DNA from: JAIUZI01 sp041594355
Lineage (GTDB): Bacteria > Pseudomonadota > Alphaproteobacteria > Rhodobacterales > Rhodobacteraceae
Reading direction: 5' to 3'
Assembly (NCBI GenBank): GCA_041594355.1
Contig: JBFHMM010000229.1
Location: 1-6,298 of the forward strand
DNA length: 6,298 nt
Position 1 is the stretch's first letter, and every line of letters starts with the position of its first letter. Shown here piece after piece: positions 1 to 6,052 of the stretch. The position numbers were made by a program, and so were the translations under genes. The notes beneath the pieces were generated by a model. That model did no database searches. It was not told the origin of the DNA and saw nothing but the letters and a program-made list of their open reading frames with translations.

Positions 1-1104
1 CCGCCCCGGCCCGACCGGAATATCGTGATCCTTGGCCCATTTGATGAAATCGGCCACGATCAGGAAATAGCCGGGAAAGCCCATGTCCTCGATGATGTTC
101 AGCTCGAATTCCAGCCGCTTTTCGTAGTCTTCGACCGGGGCGGCATGGGGGATCACCGCCAGACGCGCCTTGAGCCCCTCATGCGCCTGCCGGCGCAGTT
201 CCTCGACCTCGTCGTCGGCGAATTTCGGCAGGATCGGATCGCGCCGGTAGGTCATGAAGGCGCAGCGCCGAGCGATCTCGACGGTATTCTCCACCGCCTC
301 CGGCAGATCGGCGAACAGCGTCACCATCTCCTGCTGTGACTTGAAATAATGCTGCGCGGTCAGGCGGCGGCGCTCTTCCTGCTGGTCGACATAGGCGCCC
401 TCGGCGATGCAGATCAGCGCGTCATGTGCCTCGTACATCTCGGACTTCGGGAAATAGACGTCGTTGGTCGCCACCAGCGGCAGATCCATCGCATAGGCCA
501 TCTCCACGTGGCCCCGCTCGGTCGCCCGCTCCGCCTTGGGCTGGCCATCCTCACCGGGATGACGCTGCAGCTCGACATAGAGCCGGTCGGGAAAGGCCCG
601 CGCCAGCCGCGCCATCAGCGCCTCGGCCGCCGGGCGCTGCCCGGCCCGCAGCAGCCGCCCCACCGGCCCGTCCGGCCCCCCGGTCAGGCAGATCAGCCCG
701 TCGGACAGCGCTTCCAGCTCCGCCAGCGTGACCTGCGGCAGCTGCCCGCCCTTGTCCACATAGAGGCAGCTGTTCAGCTTCATCAGGTTCTGGTAGCCGC
801 GCTCGGACTGCGCCAACAGCACCACGCCCGCGATCGGCGGCACATAGGTGCGCCCCGGCGGCGCCGCGCCCTCTTCCTCGTAACACAGGTCGACCTGGCA
901 GCCGACGATCGGCTGAATACCGGCCGCGCTCAGCGAGACCGAGAACTCCAGCGCCGCGAACATGTTGTTGGTATCGGTCAGGGCCACGGCGGGCATCTCG
1001 GCCGCCTTGCACAGATCCGGCAGCTTTTTCAGCCGGATCGCCCCTTCCAGAAGCGAATATTCGGAGTGAACGCGAAGGTGAATGAATCGGGGGGAACTGC
1101 TCAT
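1..1104 (-). CDS. dnaE: DNA polymerase III subunit alpha, N-terminal part (cut by window edge)
   Basis: This is the catalytic alpha subunit of the replicative DNA polymerase; 368 codons of an expected roughly 1,150-1,200 are present. The protein opens MSSSPRFIHLRVHSEYSLLE, the standard start of a DnaE PHP domain (about residues 7-230). ALTDTNNMF (41-49) and ATNDVYFP (212-219) are further PHP motifs. The last visible stretch, GYFLIVADFIKWAKD then IPVGPGR (345-368), is the entry to the polymerase domain, where GSGAGS would normally follow. Active PHP domains have His-X-His and Asp-His at the metal site. Here those positions are R11 and T45, much as in E. coli, so I infer a non-catalytic PHP domain and proofreading by a separate DnaQ. 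The ATG at 1104-1102 fits family length. The frame stays open upstream to GTG codons at 1140 and 1185, but neither has a clear ribosome-binding site. The gene is divergent from the transporter. Confidence 0.96.
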   Translation of the reverse strand, partial: MSSSPRFIHLRVHSEYSLLEGAIRLKKLPDLCKAAEMPAVALTDTNNMFAALEFSVSLSAAGIQPIVGCQVDLCYEEEGAAPPGRTYVPPIAGVVLLAQSERGYQNLMKLNSCLYVDKGGQLPQVTLAELEALSDGLICLTGGPDGPVGRLLRAGQRPAAEALMARLARAFPDRLYVELQRHPGEDGQPKAERATERGHVEMAYAMDLPLVATNDVYFPKSEMYEAHDALICIAEGAYVDQQEERRRLTAQHYFKSQQEMVTLFADLPEAVENTVEIARRCAFMTYRRDPILPKFADDEVEELRRQAHEGLKARLAVIPHAAPVEDYEKRLEFELNIIEDMGFPGYFLIVADFIKWAKDHDIPVGPGR

Positions 1105-1172
1105 GCGGTCACGATAAGCGATTGCACCGGGGCCCGCCACGACCGAAATGCACTGCCGCTCAAACTGCCGAT

Positions 1173-1186
1173 TGTGAGCGCTCACA
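1173..1186. promoter_or_regulatory. Perfect 14-bp palindrome resembling a LacI-family operator
   Basis: TGTGAGCGCTCACA is a perfect inverted repeat centred between 1179 and 1180, in the dnaE/TSUP divergent region. Extended to 1170-1189 it matches the symmetric (ideal) lac operator at 18 of 20 positions. A central CG step is typical of LacI/GalR-family sites. On the minus strand a TAAAAT hexamer (1191-1186) directly abuts it and could be a dnaE -10 box, which would place the start of transcription inside the palindrome. On the plus strand TTGTGA (1172-1177) and TATCGA (1195-1200), 17 bp apart, form a weak possible promoter for the transporter. Which gene it controls is not decided by the sequence, and no LacI-family gene is visible in the window. 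Confidence 0.6.
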
Positions 1187-1236
1187 TTTTAGCATATCGA
1201 CGACGCCAGGTGACCTCTTTTGGGTGCTGATTCGCC

Positions 1237-2001
1237 GTGGACCTTTTCTTCACCTTCGCCATCGTGGGATTTCTTGCGCAATTGGCCGACAGCGCCCTCG
1301 GCATGGGCTTCGGCGTGATTTCATCATCGGTCCTGCTGGCCCAGGGCGTGCCGCCACCGCTGGTCTCCGCCAGCGTCAATGCCGCCAAGGTGCCCACCGG
1401 TATCGCCGCCAGCATCTCGCATGCCCTCAACGGCAACATCGACACGCGGCTGTTCCTGCGGCTGGCGCTGGCCGGCGTCGCCGGCGGCATCATCGGAGCG
1501 CTGATCCTGGGCGAACTCAAACGCCCGCTGCTCACCGTGATCATCTCCACCTACCTGCTGCTGATCGGCACCCTGATCCTGTGGCGCGGCCTCGCCGGCC
1601 GGCCGCCCCGGTTGCCCGGCTCTAGCCGGACCACCGGTCTGGGCGTGATCGGCGGTCTGATCGAAGGCATCGGCGGCAGCTGGGGGCCGGTCGTCACCAG
1701 CGGGCTGATCGGATCCGGCTTGGAACCACGCCGCGCCATCGGCTCCTCCGCCCTCGCCGAACTGGCGGTCAGCGTCACGGTGGTCGTTGTGCTGATGGCG
1801 ACGTTCCACCTCGGTCAATGGGGCGGCGACCGGGCGCTGGGCGATGTGCTGATGCCGGTGGCCGGGCTGGTGGCCGGTGGCGTGCCCGCCGCCCTGCTGG
1901 GCGGACGGCTCGCCGCCATCGCCCCCAAACGCCCGCTGACCATCGCCATTGGCCTGCTGGCAATCGCCATCGGCCTGCAGCGCGCCGCATCCCTGATCTG
2001 A
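1237..2001 (+). CDS. TSUP (TauE/SafE/YfcA, DUF81) family membrane transporter
   Basis: This 254-residue, very hydrophobic protein has the layout of the TauE/SafE sulfite/organosulfur exporter family, including two related halves. Half one carries LADSALGMGFGVISSS (residues 16-31) and ASVNAAKVPTGIAASI (45-60). Half two carries GLIEGIGGSWGPVVTSGLIG (140-159) and IGSSALAELAVSVTVVVVL (168-186). I see about seven or eight membrane segments, roughly at 2-20, 25-36, 75-93, 98-117, 134-160, 170-190, 202-222 and 232-250. Family members export small anions such as sulfite or sulfoacetate; the substrate here cannot be read from sequence. The start is GTG at 1237, since the frame is closed by TGA at 1228-1230; there is no good ribosome-binding site. 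It sits upstream of xdhA on the same strand, but a 305-bp gap with palindromes argues for separate transcription. Confidence 0.88.
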   Translation: MDLFFTFAIVGFLAQLADSALGMGFGVISSSVLLAQGVPPPLVSASVNAAKVPTGIAASISHALNGNIDTRLFLRLALAGVAGGIIGALILGELKRPLLTVIISTYLLLIGTLILWRGLAGRPPRLPGSSRTTGLGVIGGLIEGIGGSWGPVVTSGLIGSGLEPRRAIGSSALAELAVSVTVVVVLMATFHLGQWGGDRALGDVLMPVAGLVAGGVPAALLGGRLAAIAPKRPLTIAIGLLAIAIGLQRAASLI

Positions 2002-2019
2002 CCCGACACAAAGAGGTTT

Positions 2020-2034
2020 GCCTGATAATCAGGC
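2020..2034. terminator. 15-bp palindrome after the transporter: weak terminator or operator
   Basis: GCCTGATAATCAGGC is a perfect inverted repeat (7-bp arms around A2027) beginning 19 nt after the TSUP stop codon. As RNA it could fold with a 6-bp stem and a TAA loop. A run of five T follows, but only 6 nt after the stem, so it would be a poor intrinsic terminator. The alternative is a protein-binding site for the xdh operon, as two further palindromes follow immediately. The GATAAT inside it also resembles a -10 box, though no -35 is seen at the right spacing. Confidence 0.35.
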
Positions 2035-2067
2035 GGTGATTTTTCGAAAAAACCTGAAACTCTTTCA
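2035..2067. promoter_or_regulatory. Pair of AT-rich palindromes, candidate xdh regulator sites
   Basis: TTTTTCGAAAAA (2040-2051) is a perfect 12-bp palindrome, and flanking GGT (2035-2037) and ACC (2052-2054) extend it with a 2-nt bulge. Directly next to it TGAAACTCTTTCA (2055-2067) has 5-bp arms around CTC and fits the T-N11-A pattern with dyad symmetry that is typical of LysR-type regulator sites. The AT-richness stands out in this GC-rich window. Together with the palindrome at 2020-2034 they fill 48 bp without gaps, upstream of the probable xdhA transcription start. Binding by any particular regulator is inference. Confidence 0.4.
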
Positions 2068-2234
2068 ATTGGCGGCCCCGTTCTTCCACAGCCAAACAGA
2101 TGAAAGCAAATGACTATTCCCTGGGCACAGTCCGGGACTCCCCGGTCACCGGCCGGAAAATGTTGCGACGCAGAGGCGGTTTTTCTTGCCAGACCGGCAA
2201 AGCTGTTCCTAACCTTTGAACCTGAACATCACCC

Positions 2235-2267
2235 GCACCTTCTTCTACGTCGCATCGAAGAGGGTGC
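2235..2267 (+). promoter_or_regulatory. Leader hairpin 40 nt upstream of xdhA
   Basis: GCACCTTCTTC (2235-2245) can pair with GAAGAGGGTGC (2257-2267) over 11 bp, with one G-U wobble (U2240-G2262), closing an 11-nt loop (2246-2256). The loop contains CGTCGCA (2248-2254), the exact complement of TGCGACG at 2164-2170, so a long-range pseudoknot is possible. There is no T run after the hairpin, so it is not an intrinsic terminator. It ends 39 nt before the xdhA ATG. A role in controlling xdh translation or mRNA stability is inference; I do not recognise a known riboswitch consensus. Confidence 0.45.
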
Positions 2268-2306
2268 ACTGGGGGTCTCAACGGGGTAAGGCGACAGGTT
2301 TCACAT

Positions 2307-3713
2307 ATGGACATCACGTTTCTTCTGAACGGAGAGACCGTGCACCTGGCCAGCGTCGACCCGACGCAGACGCTGCTTGACTGGCTGCGCGAAGAGCGCG
2401 GCCTGACCGGCACCAAGGAAGGCTGCAACGAAGGCGATTGCGGGGCCTGCACGGTCATGGTCACCGACAGCGCCGGCGACGCCCGCGCCCTGAACGCCTG
2501 CATCCTGTTCCTGCCGCAGCTGAACGGCAAATCCCTGCATACCGTCGAAGGTCTGGCCGCCCCGGACGGCACGCTGCACCCGGTGCAGCAGGCGATGGTC
2601 GATCACCACGGCGCACAATGCGGTTTCTGCACGCCCGGTTTCGTGATGTCGATGGCCACCGCGCATCTGAACGGCGACACCGATTTCGACACCGCGCTGG
2701 CCGGCAACCTCTGCCGCTGCACCGGCTACGCCCCGATCGTGCGCGCCGCCCGCGCCGCCGCCGATCAGCCGGTTCCGCCACACCTGCGCGTCACACCCCC
2801 TTTCATCTCTTCGCAAATGCTCCGGGAGGTGGCCGCAGACCGGGAGGCAGAGCCCTCCCTCTCCCACGCCCCGCAAACCGCCGACGCGCTGGCCGCGCTC
2901 TACGCCGCCAATCCCGATTCCACGCTGGTGGCGGGCGCCACCGATGTCGGCCTCTGGGTCACCAAGCAGATGCGCGATCTGGGCACCGTCATCTTTCTCG
3001 GCCAGTGCGCGGATCTGAAAACCATAGACAGCACCGACAGCGGCATCCGGCTCGGCGCGATGATCGACATGGAAACCCTGCGCGCCGCCATGGCCGGTCC
3101 GCACCCCTCCTACGCCGAGATGATCCGCCGCTACGCCAGCGTGCAGGTCCGCAACGCCGCCACGCTCGGCGGCAATATCGCCAACGGCTCGCCCATCGGC
3201 GACAACCCCCCGGCGCTGATCGCGCTGGGGGCGACCCTGCACCTGCGCCGGGGCGACAGCCGCCGCGCCTTGCCGATCGAGGCGTTCTTTCTCGACTACG
3301 GCAAACAGGACCGCGCGCCGGGCGAATTCGTCGAGGCGGTCACCATCCCGCGCCAGGCCGACCGGCTGAAATGCTACAAGCTGTCCAAGCGGTTCGATCA
3401 AGACATCTCGGCCGTCTGCGGGGGGTTCAACATCACCGTCTCGGATGGCACGGTCACCGCCGCGCGCATCGCATTCGGCGGCATGGCCGCCACCCCGAAA
3501 CGGGCCGCGACGGTCGAAGCGGCGCTGACCGGACAGCCGTGGACCGCCGCCACCGTCGCCGCCGCACAGGCTGGCTTCGACACCGATTTCACCCCCATCG
3601 ACGACATGCGCGCCTCGGCTCATTACCGGCTGGAAACCGCGCGGGCGATGTTGCAGCGCTATTTCGCCGAGGATATGTGCGAGCCAACCTCGGTTCTGGA
3701 GGTGCGGGCATGA
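2307..3713 (+). CDS. xdhA: Xanthine dehydrogenase small subunit (2Fe-2S and FAD)
   Basis: This is the electron-transfer subunit of NAD-dependent xanthine dehydrogenase (cytoplasmic, purine catabolism). It passes electrons from the molybdenum subunit through two 2Fe-2S clusters to FAD and NAD+. The 468 residues are close to the R. capsulatus XdhA length. A plant-type ferredoxin domain (1-80) has cluster cysteines C40, C45, C48 and C65 in GCNEGDCGACTV and NAC. The second, alpha-helical iron-sulfur domain (84-153) has C105 and C108 (QCGFCTPGF) and C136 and C138 (NLCRCTGY). After a linker, the FAD-binding domain (about 185-355) shows LVAGATDVGLWVTK (207-220) and VRNAATLGGNIANGSPIGDN (281-300). 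A CO-dehydrogenase-type flavoprotein C-terminal domain follows (about 360-465). The start MDITFLLNGE matches the family. The stop overlaps the xdhB start by 4 nt, implying coupled translation. The gene favours C-ending codons. Confidence 0.97.
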   Translation: MDITFLLNGETVHLASVDPTQTLLDWLREERGLTGTKEGCNEGDCGACTVMVTDSAGDARALNACILFLPQLNGKSLHTVEGLAAPDGTLHPVQQAMVDHHGAQCGFCTPGFVMSMATAHLNGDTDFDTALAGNLCRCTGYAPIVRAARAAADQPVPPHLRVTPPFISSQMLREVAADREAEPSLSHAPQTADALAALYAANPDSTLVAGATDVGLWVTKQMRDLGTVIFLGQCADLKTIDSTDSGIRLGAMIDMETLRAAMAGPHPSYAEMIRRYASVQVRNAATLGGNIANGSPIGDNPPALIALGATLHLRRGDSRRALPIEAFFLDYGKQDRAPGEFVEAVTIPRQADRLKCYKLSKRFDQDISAVCGGFNITVSDGTVTAARIAFGGMAATPKRAATVEAALTGQPWTAATVAAAQAGFDTDFTPIDDMRASAHYRLETARAMLQRYFAEDMCEPTSVLEVRA

Positions 3714-6052
3714 GCGTTTCACGATCCTTGCCGCATGATGCCGCCGCCCTGCATGTGACCGGCGCGGCGCGCTATGTCGACGACATCCCCACCCCGCGCG
3801 GGACGCTGCACCTGGCCTTTGGGCTGAGCGATACCGCGCGGGGCACCATCGCCGCGCTGGACCTCGAGCCGGTGCGCGCCGCGCCGGGCGTGGTGGCGGT
3901 GCTGACCGCCGCCGATCTGCCCTTTGCCAACGATGTCTCGCCCTCGGCCCATGACGAACCCCTGCTAGCGACGGGCACCGTGCATTATGTCGGCCAGCCG
4001 GTGTTCCTGGTGGTGGCCGACAGCCATCTGGCCGCGCGGCGCGCGGTGCGCGCGGCGGTGATGCGCATCGACGCCGAGGTGCCGATCCTGACCATCGACC
4101 AGGCCATGGCGGAGAACAGCCGCTTTGAGGAGGGTCCGCGCATCTATGCCCGCGGCGATGCCGCCCGGGCGATCGCCGATGCCCCGCGCCGGGTCGAGGG
4201 GACGCTCGAGCTGGGCGGCCAGGAACATTTCTATCTCGAAGGCCAGGCCGCGCTGGCGGTGCCACAGGAAGGCGGCGACATGCTGGTGCACTCCTCGACC
4301 CAGCACCCGACCGAGATCCAGCACAAGGTGGCCGAGGCGCTGGGTGTGCCGATGCATGGCGTGCGCGTGGAAACCCGGCGCATGGGCGGCGGCTTTGGCG
4401 GCAAGGAAAGCCAGGGCAACGCGCTGGCGGTGGCCTGCGCGGTGGCGGCGCGGGCGACGGGGCGGGCCTGCAAGATGCGCTATGACCGCGACGACGATAT
4501 GGTGATCACCGGCAAGCGCCACGATTTCCGCATCACCTACCGCGCGGGCTTTGACGAGGAGGGACTGCTGCGGGGGGTCGACTTTGTGCAATACGCCCGC
4601 TGCGGCTGGGCGCAGGACCTGTCGCTGCCGGTGGCGGACCGGGCGATGCTGCATGCCGACAACGCTTATTTCCTGCCCAACGTGCGGATCGAAAGCCACC
4701 GGCTGAAGACCAACACCCAAAGCGCCACCGCGTATCGCGGGTTCGGCGGGCCACAGGGCATGGTCGGGATCGAACGGGTGATGGACCACGTGGCGCATGA
4801 CCTGGGGATGGACCCGGTCGAGTTGCGGCGGCGGAATTATTATGACGCGCCGACGGAGCGGGGCGCCGCGCCCCGGTCTGCGGCCGCCCCCCGGAGTATT
4901 TCGGACGAGATGAAACGGGATCTAACCCCCTATGGCCAGCGGGTCGAGGATTTCGAGTTGCACGGGATGACGGCGGCCTTGCTGCGGTCGTCAGGTTACG
5001 AGGCGCGGCGCGTGGCCGTGGCGGCCTGGAACGCGGAGCATTCGGCGATCAAGAAGGGGCTGGGGTTTGCGCCCATAAAGTTCGGCATTTCCTTTACCCT
5101 GACGCATCTGAACCAGGCCGGCGCCCTGGTGCATGTCTATCAGGACGGGTCGGTGCATCTGAACCATGGCGGCACCGAGATGGGACAGGGATTGTTCCAG
5201 AAGGTGGCGCAGGTGGCCGCCAGCCGCTTTGGCCTCCCGCTGGAGATGGTAAAAATCACCGCCACCGATACCGCCAAGGTGCCCAATACCTCGGCCACGG
5301 CGGCCTCCTCGGGCAGCGATCTGAACGGCATGGCGGTGAAGGCGGCCTGCGACACGATCCGCGCGCGGATGGCGGCATTTCTGGCAGAGCGGCATCAGTG
5401 CGATGTGGCGCAGGTGCGGTTCGACGGCGGCCGGGTGTATGCCGGTGCGACCGAGATGTCTTTTGCCGAGGCGGCGAAGCGGGCCTACGAGGGCCGCGTC
5501 AGCCTGTCGGCGACCGGGTTTTACAAGACGCCCAAGGTAGCCTGGGACCGGATCCGGGGCGAAGGCCGGCCGTTTTTCTACTTTGCCTATGGCTGCGCAC
5601 TTACCGAGGTCATCGTGGACACCCGCACCGGCGAGAACCGGATCCTGCGGGCCGATATCCTGCATGACGCCGGCGCCTCGCTGAACCCGGCCCTCGATAT
5701 CGGCCAGATCGAGGGGGGCTATGTACAGGGCGCGGGCTGGCTGACGACCGAGGAACTGGTGTGGGACGACCTTGGCCGGCTCAGGACCCATGCGCCGTCG
5801 ACCTACAAGATCCCGGCCTGTTCGGACCGGCCGGAGGTGTTCAACGTTACGCTCTGGGACGGACAGAACCGCGAGGAGACGATCTATCGGTCCAAAGCGG
5901 TGGGCGAGCCGCCGTTCATGCTGGGGATCTCGGCCTGGCTGGCGCTGAGTGACGCGGTGGCGGCCTGTGGCGCGGGCTATCCGGCGCTGGACGCGCCGGC
6001 GACGGCGGAACGGGTCTGGGCGGCGATCCGGAGGCGGCAGGATGGGGTTTGA
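3710..6052 (+). CDS. xdhB: Xanthine dehydrogenase large subunit (molybdenum cofactor)
   Basis: This catalytic subunit hydroxylates hypoxanthine and xanthine to urate at a sulfurated Mo-pyranopterin; with XdhA it would form an (alpha-beta)2 enzyme. It is 780 residues long (R. capsulatus XdhB is about 777). Key residues are all present: Q198 in STQHP (Mo site), E233 in GGGFGGKESQ and R311 in DRAMLHADN (substrate binding), R343 in AYRGFGGPQG, and the catalytic base E733 in AVGEPPFMLG. They correspond to R. capsulatus Q197, E232, R310 and E730. HGGTEMGQGL (486-495) and DILHDAGASLNPALDIGQIE (649-668) are further cofactor-domain motifs. GGAGGT-like GGAGGT at 3698-3703 precedes the ATG at 3710, and the ATGA overlap links it to xdhA. 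Residues 384-405, between the two halves, read as a translated palindromic repeat (separate entry). The frame is open upstream into xdhA but lacks family similarity there. The end overlaps xdhC by 11 nt. Confidence 0.97.
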   Translation: MSVSRSLPHDAAALHVTGAARYVDDIPTPRGTLHLAFGLSDTARGTIAALDLEPVRAAPGVVAVLTAADLPFANDVSPSAHDEPLLATGTVHYVGQPVFLVVADSHLAARRAVRAAVMRIDAEVPILTIDQAMAENSRFEEGPRIYARGDAARAIADAPRRVEGTLELGGQEHFYLEGQAALAVPQEGGDMLVHSSTQHPTEIQHKVAEALGVPMHGVRVETRRMGGGFGGKESQGNALAVACAVAARATGRACKMRYDRDDDMVITGKRHDFRITYRAGFDEEGLLRGVDFVQYARCGWAQDLSLPVADRAMLHADNAYFLPNVRIESHRLKTNTQSATAYRGFGGPQGMVGIERVMDHVAHDLGMDPVELRRRNYYDAPTERGAAPRSAAAPRSISDEMKRDLTPYGQRVEDFELHGMTAALLRSSGYEARRVAVAAWNAEHSAIKKGLGFAPIKFGISFTLTHLNQAGALVHVYQDGSVHLNHGGTEMGQGLFQKVAQVAASRFGLPLEMVKITATDTAKVPNTSATAASSGSDLNGMAVKAACDTIRARMAAFLAERHQCDVAQVRFDGGRVYAGATEMSFAEAAKRAYEGRVSLSATGFYKTPKVAWDRIRGEGRPFFYFAYGCALTEVIVDTRTGENRILRADILHDAGASLNPALDIGQIEGGYVQGAGWLTTEELVWDDLGRLRTHAPSTYKIPACSDRPEVFNVTLWDGQNREETIYRSKAVGEPPFMLGISAWLALSDAVAACGAGYPALDAPATAERVWAAIRRRQDGV
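4859..4924 (+). repeat. Palindromic repeat element translated in frame within xdhB
   Basis: The segment begins with a perfect GC hairpin, CGGGGCG (4859-4865), loop CCG, CGCCCCG (4869-4875), and continues through CCCCCCGGAGTATTTCGG (4887-4904) to GAGATGAAAC (4907-4916). The combination of a GC hairpin, a CCCCGGAGTATTT core and a GATGAA tail is what I recall as an abundant intergenic repeat of Rhodobacterales; that is memory, not a search. In the xdhB frame it gives R384 to L405, rich in Ala, Pro and Arg (GAAPRSAAAPRSISDEMK), between RRRNYYDAP and TPYGQRVEDF. It contains no stop and keeps the frame. The exact ends are uncertain. Confidence 0.6.

Larger units (their letters stand above)
2002..2306 (+). 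other. Intergenic region and probable xdh leader
   Basis: These 305 bases between the transporter and xdhA contain no gene I can support. From left to right there are three adjacent palindromes in an AT-rich stretch (2020-2067), a mixed segment without a clear -35/-10 pair (about 2068-2140), small inverted repeats (CCGGTCACCGG at 2142-2152; TTGCC/GGCAA arms at 2186-2190 and 2196-2200), and a strong hairpin (2235-2267). Short open frames at 2100-2219 (39 codons) and 2110-2289 (59 codons) lack ribosome-binding sites. The base composition is noticeably less GC-rich than the neighbouring genes. The xdhA ribosome-binding site is probably the weak ACAGGT at 2294-2299, 7 nt before the ATG. Confidence 0.6.

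Noticed and set aside
1105..1185. Longer dnaE starting at GTG 1140 or GTG 1185
   Set aside because: The frame is open, but neither codon has a ribosome-binding site, and the ATG at 1104 gives the usual short lead-in to the PHP domain.
1170..1189. Lac-operator-like sequence as vector contamination
   Set aside because: The flanks are continuous, GC-rich alphaproteobacterial dnaE and TSUP sequence with no lacZ, vector or E. coli-like bases around it.
349..1230. Plus-strand open frame opposite dnaE
   Set aside because: The minus strand encodes a clear DnaE PHP domain here; the plus-strand translation is Arg/Gln/His-rich and unlike any family I know.
2100..2219. 39-codon open frame (start MKANDYSLGTV) in the intergenic region
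   Set aside because: No ribosome-binding site, no similarity recognised, and it overlaps another equally weak frame.
2438..3709. Upstream extension of the xdhB frame through xdhA, suggesting a fusion
   Set aside because: The extension is out-of-frame xdhA sequence; xdhB starts at the ATGA overlap with a good ribosome-binding site and the family-typical N-terminus.
2301..4265. Long antisense open frame opposite xdhA and the start of xdhB
   Set aside because: It is a shadow of GC-rich coding sequence: Arg/Gly/His-rich translation without domain motifs, opposite a gene with intact catalytic motifs.
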